Below are positions 23,883 through 34,163 of a stretch of DNA of 64,000 nucleotides, in pieces (position 1 is the stretch's first letter; each line of letters begins with the position of its first letter). Origin of the DNA: Periconia sp. R9002 (taxonomy: Eukaryota; Ascomycota; Dothideomycetes; Pleosporales; Periconiaceae); the NCBI GenBank assembly GCA_023627715.1, contig JAMAHW010000041.1:186001-250000 (forward strand). Direction: 5' to 3'. The notes under the pieces are model-generated. The model saw only the letters and a program-made list of their open reading frames with translations. It was not told where the DNA came from and did no database searches. A program made the position numbers and the translations under genes.

Positions 23883-25514
23883 TTACTGCTGCAGCGAGGC
23901 ACCAGTTTCCAGAATGCACCCCTCTCCAACGGCCCCAAGAGTCGGGTACCTCAACTTGACACCATTTGCCTCCGCTGGAAGAGTGCGGTTGAAGCTGGTT
24001 ACCCAATTCGCCGTGGTCAGCCAATGCACACGGCCAGACTCGTACAGATAGTTCACCTGGCTTTGTGTAAGATTGTGGTTATACATACATCCTTCAACGT
24101 CATCCTTGTATGGGCAAGCAAACCCCCGTCCCGGAACGATATTGTAGATAGCCGGACAGGTGCCAGTGTCCTGGTCCTTGGCAAGTCCTTGCACCTTGTA
24201 GTTGGAAACTGGTACGTTGTACCTATTTTCCTTGTGGTTCCAGTCATACTTAATGGCTAGTCCTTGTTGTTCTGCCTCTTGGATCGTCCAGCGTGGTTCA
24301 AATCCAGCCCATGGGACTCCACCACCGCGCGGCGTGGATCGCGTCTTTGTCACATCATGAGCCGACCATGGCAAATCATATCCGGCATTGATGACTTGTT
24401 CGATCTCAGTCTTATTCCATTTGTGCAGTGGCTTGCTAGGCCAAATCCGTGGTGGTTCACCAGCCGGTACCCGAGCGTCTGGGGGGTTATGCCGATGACG
24501 ACGGGGGCGTGAACGACGAGTAGCAGAAGGAGGGCCTTGGAATGGTGAATGACTATGGGATTGGTAGGTACGTGGACGCTGAGCTGGAGGGGAGCTGGAT
24601 CCACTATCATCATGCCTGCGTTTCCGTCCGGTTGCGTTGAACAGATCCGACGGCGCCGTTGTATACATATCTACAGGAAGGGCAAGGGAATCATTTCGAT
24701 AAGATCGCGCAGGATTCAAACGGCGGGAAGAATTTTCTTCGCGATGTGTTTCGTCGGATCGTTCGTGGGTAGCCGCATGAGTTGGCACCACCCTGTATGG
24801 CGATGTAGGTGACACCGGCGCGATTAGATCATCGGTTAATTCGACGTCTGGTTCATGTGCATTGGAAATAGCAGTGGCCGCAACAGAGTCCTCGGCATAC
24901 CCCCCTCGAAACATCCATGCCTGTGGAGTAAACATGGGCGGAAAAGGAGCATCCTTGAAGATCCACCCTTCTTCCTTGAGTTTGGTCTCCCAGCTACTGT
25001 CAGGTCGGACCGCGAGACCAACGGGAAAAGCAATACCAATTCCAACATCAAAGTATTGGCGGAGCGTTGCCTCGGTCGCATACACGCGCTCGCAGATCCT
25101 CCCGGGGTTATGCATGATTCCACAGAATCCACACGCCGCCTCGCATGTTCGAAATGTGTTATGGAGTTCTGAATGAAAGCGAACGGGATTCAGGCATCTT
25201 GAGCAGTGGCCATTTGCGTTCTGGTATTCATCAATGTGGGGGAAGTTGGGCTTTGATGTCACAGGCTTCGAGGTTGAAGTAGACGCCCACCGGTGGTAGA
25301 AAGCGGGCGATGCCATACAGAAACCGGTCCGGAGTTTGAAATTGAGCATACGTGATTGGGATCTGCTCTGGCCGTTAGTTTTGTCGTCCACAGTGATGGC
25401 AGTGAAGGCTTGCGGACTGACTTTTGCGACTCTGCCAGGGTATCGACCCGCACCAAAACAACGAGGAATACCTTCTCCGGTCGAAGGAGATGCTTGGGGT
25501 GCTTGACGATTCAT
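23883..25514 (-). CDS. Module A + module C fusion protein, probably frameshifted near its N-terminus
   Basis: The unspliced frame from the ATG at 25514 is 543 residues. Module A is residues 104-141 (CSRC, H, CEAACGFCGIMHNPGRIC). The middle is basic and Ser/Pro-rich, with RKRRH and RRSRPRRHRH as likely nuclear signals. Module C lies at about 453-480: C-x13-C-x8-C-x3-H in GFACPYKDDVEGCMYNHNLT, preceded by GYDLPW. A good intron lies at 25363-25421 (GTCAGT donor, AACTAAC branch, AG). Splicing it recovers the paralogues' segment RFLPPVGVY...KAQLP, but then the frame stops at CAT-TGA, because a run of five G at 25238-25242 is one base too long for the finger frame. So either the gene has a +1 mutation, or the base is an error, or the unspliced form is used. 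Confidence 0.7.
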   Translation of the reverse strand: MNRQAPQASPSTGEGIPRCFGAGRYPGRVAKVSPQAFTAITVDDKTNGQSRSQSRMLNFKLRTGFCMASPAFYHRWASTSTSKPVTSKPNFPHIDEYQNANGHCSRCLNPVRFHSELHNTFRTCEAACGFCGIMHNPGRICERVYATEATLRQYFDVGIGIAFPVGLAVRPDSSWETKLKEEGWIFKDAPFPPMFTPQAWMFRGGYAEDSVAATAISNAHEPDVELTDDLIAPVSPTSPYRVVPTHAATHERSDETHREENSSRRLNPARSYRNDSLALPVDMYTTAPSDLFNATGRKRRHDDSGSSSPPAQRPRTYQSHSHSPFQGPPSATRRSRPRRHRHNPPDARVPAGEPPRIWPSKPLHKWNKTEIEQVINAGYDLPWSAHDVTKTRSTPRGGGVPWAGFEPRWTIQEAEQQGLAIKYDWNHKENRYNVPVSNYKVQGLAKDQDTGTCPAIYNIVPGRGFACPYKDDVEGCMYNHNLTQSQVNYLYESGRVHWLTTANWVTSFNRTLPAEANGVKLRYPTLGAVGEGCILETGASLQQ

Positions 25515-27527
25515 TGCTGGTGTGTGTAAGTAGGCGTGGGCGGTTTACCTTTGCCGGATTTAAGGTTGTGTCGCGCGCAGGTCACGTGCTCCCGGTGTAT
25601 AGTGCCTCCGATCCATCCCCTTTGAATTTCTTTCCACCCCCTCACTACCAATACAACGATTGACTGACAACACCGCTTTGCCTCATACTACGCGCTACTT
25701 GCATTGTTGTTCTATCCTTGCATTCTATCTGGAAATCATTCACTTTCATATCACCATCTGCACCTTTACCGTTCACCCCAGCTTCAAATACGGACTACTC
25801 ATCCCCCAGCTACAATAAAGGTATGACTGCTTGCGAACCTGTTCCTTCACATGTCCTGACCTCCAAAGGATGCCTCCCACATCAACCTTAGCCCGCCGCA
25901 CACGCTCGAACCGAGGAGGGGGAGGGCAGCTCGAGCGCTCTCGGTCCCCAGGCGAACGACGATTGCGAAATTGAGGAAGCAGACGTGAACTCTCGACCGC
26001 GCGCTCGTAGCATATTTTCGAAAAGGCATGGCGAATCTACCAGTCGCCACCGAGCTCGCCCCTTCCCGCGCATCGTTACCTCTCCCCTGCCCCCTACAAC
26101 CACCTCCCAACCGAAGAAGAGCGCTTGCAATCTCATGCGTGGCTCTGGAAGCAATCCGAAAAATCTACAAACTCTTACCCTTGCGATCCTCGCTAACCAC
26201 GGAAAGCAAAACGCAGAATCGCGCGCTCGGAATTCGGACGCAGGGGATGAAGTTTACGATAGAACTTGACAACAACTGTGGATAAGGAATACATTGGCGA
26301 TTGGGAGACGGATACGCTGGGACGTAGCACGGACTGGGTTCTTATCCTTCCTGTACTCTGTTGTTGAAACAAGCTTTGTGGCATTGCGTGGATCCCGAGT
26401 AGCGCCCGCTGTGGGCCATCCGTAATACCCCGGTATTGCCAACCGCGGTTCGAGCGCCCCTTCAAATCTTGTCCGCGAGCGCTTTGGTACATTTTGGAAT
26501 TACCTGCTCTAGTTTGAGGGTCATTGGGCTATCACGGATCTGCACAAATAGAAATTGAGACTAATCATTCTGCATCTTGCCTTCAACACTGAGACGTGTA
26601 ATTCTAGTCGGCCGGAGTTACGTTTCAGCTGTACTTACCGTTCAAATCGGTTTTTTGTTGGATTTGGCCTGCTTGAGATCCTTACGTGACCACTTATGTT
26701 CAGACGCAGTACACCCTCACCTACGTCGCCATCTACTTCAATTCCTTCGACAATAAAAATTCCAACTCAACTATCTTGCGCTTGAAAATTGCATCCCATT
26801 AATCTGAGAAGAATGATGCATACATTTAGCGATTGGCCGTTTACATAGGTGAGCTATTTAATAGCAATCAATGAACAAATCAATGATATCAATGATATTA
26901 ATGAAATCCATCAATCTATCAATAATGACAATTAACAGCGACAGTATCTATCTAGCACGCTACTCTTCATCCTTTCACCGTTCACTATTGAGCCATTTGA
27001 TAGTATATTTCAATCAATTTTTAGCCCGTTCTATGACGATCTTCTTTTTCGAATGACTTGAGTATCCACATTCATCAGGTTGTTGAAGCACTCAAGTGAG
27101 TATCATTGATGGCCAGATCAGAATTTGTGTAGCCACCGAGTTTGTCGAGCTTTCCAGTTGAAATGAAAATGGCTATTATAGTGCGTTTTATCTGACTTCC
27201 AACTACATAATCATTCTGTTCAAGGTTGTCTGACTTAAGCCTGCCGCACTTTAGGTAGTTACTGTGATAAGATGAAGTCAATTGTGCTGGCTGCCATAAT
27301 TTTGCTACATAATGTAGAGAAATATCATTGAATGAACAAACAATCGGCTCTATCTTTGGAAAATCATTGACTCTGGTGTCAAGAAACCTGCAGGCGGTCT
27401 GCCTCATGCCCCAGAGGTGAACACGCACAATGCCAAGCTTCTGTATGAGGTTAGCGCGGGAGCTAGACGTACATATCCTTCTCCCACCACACGAACCTCT
27501 CTTTCTCCTCACCTTGAAACTTCTATC
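25515..27527. other. 2.0 kb region with a decayed coding stretch
   Basis: The left end is the promoter of the A+C gene. A decayed reading-frame mosaic lies at 25868-26270. The rest (26.3-27.5 kb) is AT-rich toward 26.9 kb and shows no supported gene. Confidence 0.4.
25868..26270 (+). pseudogene. Possible decayed gene or transposon relic
   Basis: An ATG after a CAAAG acceptor-like site starts MPPTSTLARRTRSNRG. The coding-like signal then moves between frames: ANDDCEIEEADVNSRPRAR in one and, further on, HLPTEEERLQSHAWLWKQS in another. The frame jumps fall in G- and C-rich runs. The pattern is that of a gene with several indels. I suspect a mobile-element relic but cannot assign a family. Confidence 0.25.
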
Positions 27528-28341
27528 ATGGATCACATGAATATTGATCAAGGCCACGGCGCGCGCGCCAACTCAAACCAACCATCTAACCCCTTTCAAA
27601 CCCACAATGTGAGTATATAGCGCCATCCGGTTGAGACTACACAGCTGACTTGAAAAGACACTCCAAAACCCACAGGGCCAGCCCGCACCAGGCGTGAATC
27701 CAACGCCATCATATCCGGCACAATATGGTCAAACGGTTAACGCAAACCAAGTTATCAACATATATTCGGGAGCGCACGTTGTTTTCCAAGGAGGGCAATC
27801 GACGATTGGTGGAAACCAGTCAACGCCAGAAATGCCAGAACCCGCTTACCCTCACGCAGGATCAACCACAGTCGGTCTAGACGAAATATCTGGAGCTGGA
27901 AACTTAAATAGACCTGACCAGAACCATCCCCAACCTCTAATTCTGCCTTCGTATTTTCAGGAATTCCCATGGACAACATCTTTGGGACCAGCGCTACAAC
28001 AGAGGTTGATCGAGCGCTTCTGGCAAGAAAACCCTCAAATTCAACGCTTCTGGCAACGAAACCCCCAAATTCAAATTCAAATTCAACCTCAAACTCGACC
28101 TCAACCTCAACCTCAAACCCAGTCATTCCCATATACAACATCGAGGGGACCAACTATGCAACAGAGGCTGGCCGAGCGCGACCAAGAAAACCTTCAACCT
28201 CAACCTCAACCTCAACCTATGAGGTTTACAACGGCCGTGGGACCAGCTCTCCGGCGGAGGTTGGCCGAGCGCAACCAGGAACATAGCGGACTAGACGGTG
28301 GTTATGACCTTCTAGATACCGCTCCGGACGGGGATACATAG
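27528..28341 (+). CDS. Low-complexity repeat protein, family D, copy 1
   Basis: Exons 27528-27608 and 27658-28341 (49-base intron with GCTGAC branch) give 254 residues. The N-terminus is MDHMNIDQGHGARANSNQ, and the intron follows an AAT codon in phase 0, as in the gene at 44 kb. The second half has three imperfect copies of a unit around TTSLGPALQQRLIERF (TTSRGPTMQQRLAERD, TTAVGPALRRRLAERN) separated by Pro/Gln-rich linkers. It ends YDLLDTAPDGDT, like the original end of the 44 kb paralogue. No catalytic motif is seen. It is followed within 20 bases by a hairpin repeat array. Function unknown. Confidence 0.65.
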
Positions 28342-29118
28342 AATCTCACGCTGGTTCCTCGACGAAAGTCGGGGTTTTGTTATCCACCCGATCCAGGTCA
28401 TACTGGGTTTCTCGTTATTCACCCGATTCAGCTTACGCTGAGTTGCTCTTCACCCGATTCAGCTTACGCTGAGTTGCTCTTCACCCGATTCAGCTTACGC
28501 TGAGTTGCTATTCACCCGATTCAGCTTACGCTCGAGGCGTATTACTCAGGAATCACTCAGTTTTTATGTTTCGTTGAAAAACGAGCGAGAGCAAATACAC
28601 TGAAAAAGAGATAATCTAGAACAACCAATTCAAATCCCACCATGTCATATCTTCTTCATTCTGACCTGTGATGTATGCGAAAACACCACTGGCGATGTTA
28701 TTGACGAGCTATGTTTTAATATGTTTGACTCATGACCTTGGTACGATGTTTGTGACATGGAGTGTCGTCACCTGTATCTACGCAAATTATTCTTGACGTA
28801 TTGGGTAAGACTTCCACGTCAACGAAATCGATATTATGTAACCGTATTTTATTGATGTATTCTTCTAGGCCAGTGATTGAAGTCAACAAATGAACGGTGC
28901 CAAGAACCGAAGTGAAGTGAAACGCAACCTCTCACCTCAAATATATTTAGTTTTTACTAGTCTTATCATTTTACTCACTCACAATCACCTGAAGATCACG
29001 ATCAACTCCCGACATAAATACTAGCCTTTCTCAACCTTCTCACATCACTAGCAGCTACACCGCATCAACCCTTACGCCAATCTCTGGAACGTCTGAGATA
29101 GTCAACCTAATCGAAACC
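28342..29118. other. Intergenic between two + strand island genes
   Basis: After the hairpin array the remaining ~570 bases hold the promoter of the next gene. No other feature is seen. Confidence 0.4.
28346..28545 (+). repeat. 3' tandem array with covarying hairpins after the 27.5 kb gene
   Basis: The array has six units of about 31-35 bases joined by CACCCGAT-type linkers. The unit cores are CGAC-GAAA-GTCG, CCAG-GTCATA-CTGG and TCAGC-TTAC-GCTGA (the last repeated). Stem sequences differ between units but remain self-complementary at the same position. Confidence 0.85.
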
Positions 29119-30208
29119 ATGCCACCGCCGGTAGCGGACAGCTCCTCCCCACGAGGGCCATTATTGATTTTACCCCCGTACGGCCGATACCTGCCACCAA
29201 TCGGCATCTACTATGACCCAGAAGATCCCACCCTCAAAACACAATTACCTGATGGGATTGAGGACTCGACAATACCTGATCCGTATTGTGGCCGCTGTCT
29301 AAAACTACGCTCAAGCCACCTGAGCTCCCAGCGACATATCATGACGTGCTCCGACATTTGTGGCTTCTGCGGTGATTTACATCTGAAAGGAACGGTAAGA
29401 ACTGCGCAGTCATTCTAGAGCTCACGATACTGACAACACATAGATTTGTCCCCAGCTGTACGGTACAGAAGCGTGGTACAATAGAACACAGGTGTGTTGA
29501 ACTCCAGGTACAGAGTCGTTTGTTATCGAGACACCACGTGGCGTGATGTATTGAGACATTCATGACTTATGGTATCACCCCTGGTTGAGTTAAGCTGACG
29601 TTGTACGCACGATATAGGTGGACGTATTCAGAATTCCAGAATCTCTGCGTTTCCGCCCGAGCAAAGACGAAGAGCGACAGCTCCAGCGACTCAGTTACAT
29701 TGAACCAAACGCAAAGTACGCCCCCGGTCGTCTGCCTGAGTTTACGAGATTCGCCTGGGCCTTGCGCAGCCTACCCAAAGATGCTTCGGTCCTCGCAACG
29801 CGCATTCACAACCCATGCATTGAAAAAATGAGCCTCGAATGTGAGCGGGCGGCGGCTCTCAAGCAGAGTATACCCGACCTAGCAGTAATGAAAGCTGAAA
29901 TGGCGCTTCTAAAGCAGTTGTCAAATGGACACAAGAGGATCCACGATGAGACACAAACAGAGCAAAAGGTACTCCGACAGATGCTCCAGGAGGCCAACAA
30001 GGAGATTACGAGGCTTAAGAAGAGGGTTGAATTTTTGGAGAAGGAGGGAATATGCTCGAATGAGCAACTCGGTTCTAAGCGCCGACGAGTTGAGACCGAT
30101 AATGCTTCAGACACGCGTCCGAACGACTCTGAGATGGCCACATCTTGCAATGGCGGGGTGGTTGAAGTGGATTTTGACTTATTGGATAGGATGCTGGGCG
30201 GTGAATAG
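29119..30208 (+). CDS. Module-A protein with C-terminal coiled coil
   Basis: Three exons, 29119-29394, 29444-29491 and 29618-30208 (introns 49 and 126 bases), give 304 residues. Residues 24-44 are the pre-finger segment YLPPIGIYYDPEDPTLKTQL. Module A is residues 57-98: CGRC, H, TCSDICGFCGDLH, then the last C after intron 1. The second exon is only 48 bases (ICPQLYGTEAWYNRTQ). Exon 3 matches the 51 kb paralogue (RPSKDEERQLQRLSYIEP), then forms a coiled coil (EANKEITRLKKRVEFLEKEG) and a basic patch (SKRRRVE). It has no DNA-binding family that I can name. A perfect palindrome starts three bases past the stop. Confidence 0.8.
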
Positions 30209-31652
30209 ATTGATCACGTGATCAGAACAACCATGATCATACCGCGTGTTTACGGCACCTAGCATAGAAACTGACATGGATATAAATACAATATTAACAT
30301 ACTATTTTATCCCTGCTATAACTCTTGGTTACCGAAGGTTATAATGCCTGGCTTTCACGTGGCGAGCCGTATTGAGGCACTGGTAATGTACTATAAGACT
30401 CCCGGTCGCGTGTAGCAAACTCTGTATTCGCACTATAGATATACTCCTCAGAAGATTGCGATGCCCGCTTTTCACAATGACATCCGACAAACCCCCACCG
30501 AAGATATCATACATATGCCCGGAGCAATACTGTACGACGTCCATGGTTGAAAGCATAGTTCGTGGGTTTTTTCATGATTTTTTCATTTTCATGATGGTGG
30601 GATCGCCAATGTACGCAGTCAGCCGTGGCGTCAAATATCATGACGTTGCGTGGCATCAGCCCCCGTATCGCCGCATTTGGCTTTTTGTACCCAACCTCCA
30701 ACTAAGCCTTGCATTCAGTGTTCCCTGATTTCCCCAGCCCAATACCCATCCCCGTGGAGTGGCTTATCTACGTCGCCTTTTTCTTAATTGGCTTGGCGCA
30801 TACCCATCCACATCATTGGTCGGGCCACACTCAACGAACGGTCAGCCTCTTACTATTTGCATTATCTCCAAAAAGGTCGCATATCTATCAGGCAACTGTT
30901 TGGGGGGGGGGGGGCGCCGAAGGTATGGCTGTCTCCACGTTTCTTGTCAACGTTATTCGTATTGCCATATCCATGCTCGCATCAGTTCCACTGGAATCTT
31001 GCGCCCCCACAAACGGCAGGATGGCACGTTTTGTACTACAGCATGGAATGGCGCAGCGATTCCTAAAGTGAACAAGCTCCAAGCCATGTTTCAGTGCTCG
31101 TGTGCTGCGGAGTAGAAACGTGAAGTGCAAGACAAGGTCTCCCTCCCTTCAGCCTTGTGAATTCCGGTGATGTTCGATGCAGGCTGACAAGACTATATAG
31201 ACTGATAAGGCTAAGAAGAGCAAGTTCGTATTGCATGTGAACATAAAAACACGTGGAAATCATTGCACTACAATAATATACAGAGCGTCCCTTCCATGGT
31301 GATGCAGGGAAAAGACCCCCAACCCGATAATTCCAGCTAATCAACCAGAGACGGTGCTGATCTGCACGATCGTACTTTGCATGATGCATTACTCGGGACC
31401 GGTGAGAGAGGCTGCTATCGTGCAGCTGTTGCCTTGATCTCGCCTACGGCCATCAGTGGTGACCATCATTAATACTATCGGCGTCGAAAATGTCCTCTGG
31501 GTTGAAGCTCTGTCTTTAGAAGTGCATTGAGAATCGGCTGAGCTAGGTAGCGATTGCGGCCGATAAGAGGTATACATCGTATGGAACCCCTGTATCTATC
31601 GGCGTGGTGGATATTATCTTCGTTAAGAATCATCTCGAGAATACATCAAATT
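30209..31652. other. 1.4 kb without a supported gene; contains a G13 run
   Basis: This is convergent intergenic sequence. A run of 13 G lies at 30902-30914, a place where base counts are often unreliable. Short frames around it differ only by reading through that run and are not credible genes. Confidence 0.45.
30211..30224. other. Perfect 14-base palindrome right after the stop of the 29 kb gene
   Basis: TGATCACGTGATCA is self-complementary throughout and begins three bases after the TAG. It also contains the E-box-like core CACGTG. Confidence 0.6.
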
Positions 31653-33406
31653 TTATTGGTTTCTATCCGGACCCAAATCTTTGATCAACCGTTCTAGCGA
31701 GGGAAAAAACTTGAGAGAATATGGGGCCATCCATTGCTCTAACCAAACGAGCGCCTGGAATTCAATCTTCCGGTGAAACATGACTTGTAGAAGTCGAGCT
31801 GATATACTGAGACGCTGAAGTTGGACGGAAGTAATTCACAATCCGCAACCACTGACGGCTCACCTATAGCGGTAGGCTGATTGCATTTCATCTTCGGAAT
31901 TCCGACTAGCTTCTGCGGTGGTGGGCATTGCCAGGACCTCGGAAGATTGAGACTCCTCATCTATCGTTTGCTGAGCTGCAGAGTCCGAGCGCGAACGTTG
32001 AGGAGTGATGCAATCCGCGCTGAGTTCTTTGGCAGGATTCTCGGCGCCCAGTTCCCACAGTCTTGGACTAGACGTACTGATGATGGCGGGTGGGTCTCTG
32101 ATTCTCATATCAGGGGCGCTAATACGAGCGAACAGGACGTGGCCCCGTCCGTCAACAGCATAGATTTCGAGGAATGATCGTTTTTCTCTGACACAAACTG
32201 AGACCCCGGAAACTTCCTTTGCTATGTTTTTGAATGTTGAATTCCATTTGAGGGGGTGTTCAAGACAGCTAAGTCCCCCGCCGTAGGCTCCGCACAGGGT
32301 AAGGAGCCGCATCATACCGTCCTCCACCGTTATGACGAAGTGACCATTAGGACTCACGGTTGCTGTATGCATGAACCTGCCTGTAGCATTCTCTGGGAGA
32401 ACTTTCCAATGCGACATAGGGCCATCCAACTGGTCTTCGGACTTCTCCATCGGTGCTATGAAACTTCGAAGCGTTGGTGACCCAAGCTTCTGGTCAACAG
32501 CACAGAAGATGTACGGAGTGCCGGAGGGTGATTCGAAAATGGAAACCGATGCAATTTCGCCTCTTTGGCGCTGCAGTTGTCTTCGTTAGCTTTGCCTTGG
32601 AGCAGGAAAAAGTAACTTACAACTGCATTTGACCTCCACCCGCCGTCAAGCTCCCAGGTGCATATGGTCTTTGGGGGAGCAAAAATGCGCGGCTGAACGT
32701 CCCAGCAAAAGATGCGATTGCTGGAGGTCACGCCAAAGACGATGAATCGGTTGTCGCGAAGGAAGGACGAAAACCCCACATATCTCACGGCGCTAGTGCT
32801 CTGCGAACACTTCATGATGGCGCGGAAGTTAGGCTCACAGTTCCATCCATTCCTATTGGAGTATTGGAAAAGTTTCACTCCATTCACTCCCTCCCCTCCT
32901 ACCGCAACCCAAGCCGCATCGGTTTGCCGCGGATCACGCGATTCCACCTGCATGATCGCTACAGACTTGGCAATCCATGTCCCTTTCTGGTCAATTCTGA
33001 CTTCTTCCAAGACGCTTTTTCGGACCAGGTCGGCGTCTCTGTCGTATTCATACACGATGAGGCGGTAATGTGTCACCACGGCGAGGAGAGAAGGAGATAT
33101 TGCAACAGCTCGAATTCTTTCATCGTCTTGTCTCTGCTCAATTACGAATTCACTGTTTGGAGACAGTTTCTTGCCGTAATCCTTATGATCCAGGTCGTAC
33201 AGCCGCACTTTGGTCGGAGTGGCAGTCACGAGCCATCCAGTAGTTGAAATATCTGTGGATATAACTTTTTGATCGCGGAAATTAAATTTGATCCGACGGC
33301 GTTGCTGCTGGAGCTGCGTCTGGGAGACCGAGCCCAGAGAAGCGGGTGGAGGGGTGAACGACTCCACCGCAGAGGCGCAGGAGTTTGACCGGTTCGACAT
33401 GGACAT
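31653..33406 (-). CDS. Beta-propeller-like protein of unknown function
   Basis: Three exons, 32621-33406, 31864-32570 and 31653-31806 (introns 50 and 57 bases), join in frame to 548 residues. Without the last splice the protein would stop after 498 residues at a TGA that overlaps a good donor (AG|GTGAGC), so the three-exon form is preferred. After a Ser/Gln-rich N-terminus the protein has WD40-like strands: KVRLYDLD, RIRAVAISPSLLAVVTH, AAWVAVGGEGVNGVKLF, FIVFGVTSSNRIFCWDV and GHFVITVEDGMMRLLTL. No enzyme motif is seen. A WD-type scaffold is plausible; the partner is unknown. Confidence 0.7.
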
Positions 33407-34163
33407 GATGAGAGAAAGGATCAGTATTGCCCCACAGCGGCAGGACGTTGATTGGTGAAATTCAGATCTAGTAGATGTGTTCTCGCGCGTGCGATTGACA
33501 CCGGCTACCGTTGTTTTATGTATAAATCAATAGGAATTGTTGCAACGGCGTCGGATTTGGAGACAGAAAATTTAGCGCCTTGCGAATTCAGGAAAACGGT
33601 GGCGATTATCTATGAGTTATGGGGAGCACAGTTATCTCAACACCCATAGCTCAGCTTCTGGTACTATACTAGATAGAGTGGGATGCATACCGCGGCGCAA
33701 ACAGACATGGCCCAGCCCCCACACATCGCGGTCTCCTCTCCCCACAGCCCCAGAGGCGTGATTGGATGCCTTCTCCAGGTCAAAAATGATTGACACAGCC
33801 GACTGCCCTTCTAGATAAAAAAACAAGTCCCTCGATACGGACGTACGAAAAATCGCGCTTTTGCGTCCAATCCATGAGCGCAGTGGTTTGGGGGGAACAA
33901 GGTATCCAGAATGAGGGGTGCGATATCTATACGAAGCATTCCGCCAAGCAACTCTCGCCCGAAGGACGATTTTATCCACTCTCTGGAGGGAACGAATACG
34001 GATGAATCATGTGTTGCCCGGAATTTACGACCTGCACGTTGTCTGCAGGCAGATTCGTCGTCCCCTCATTTCTTCAAAATAAAAGCCATAGCCTCATGCT
34101 GGTTTGGAATATTTCAGTAATTTCTCGGTGTCGTTCATAGTCAATCTTCGTATAGATTCCAAA
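33407..34163. promoter_or_regulatory. Divergent promoter region
   Basis: This is 757 bases between the start codons of the propeller-like gene (-) and the amino-acid permease gene (+). No specific site is claimed. Confidence 0.4.

Noticed and set aside
30709..31115. Overlapping frames across the G13 run
   Set aside because: Three frames are open in the same short region, and none has coding character.
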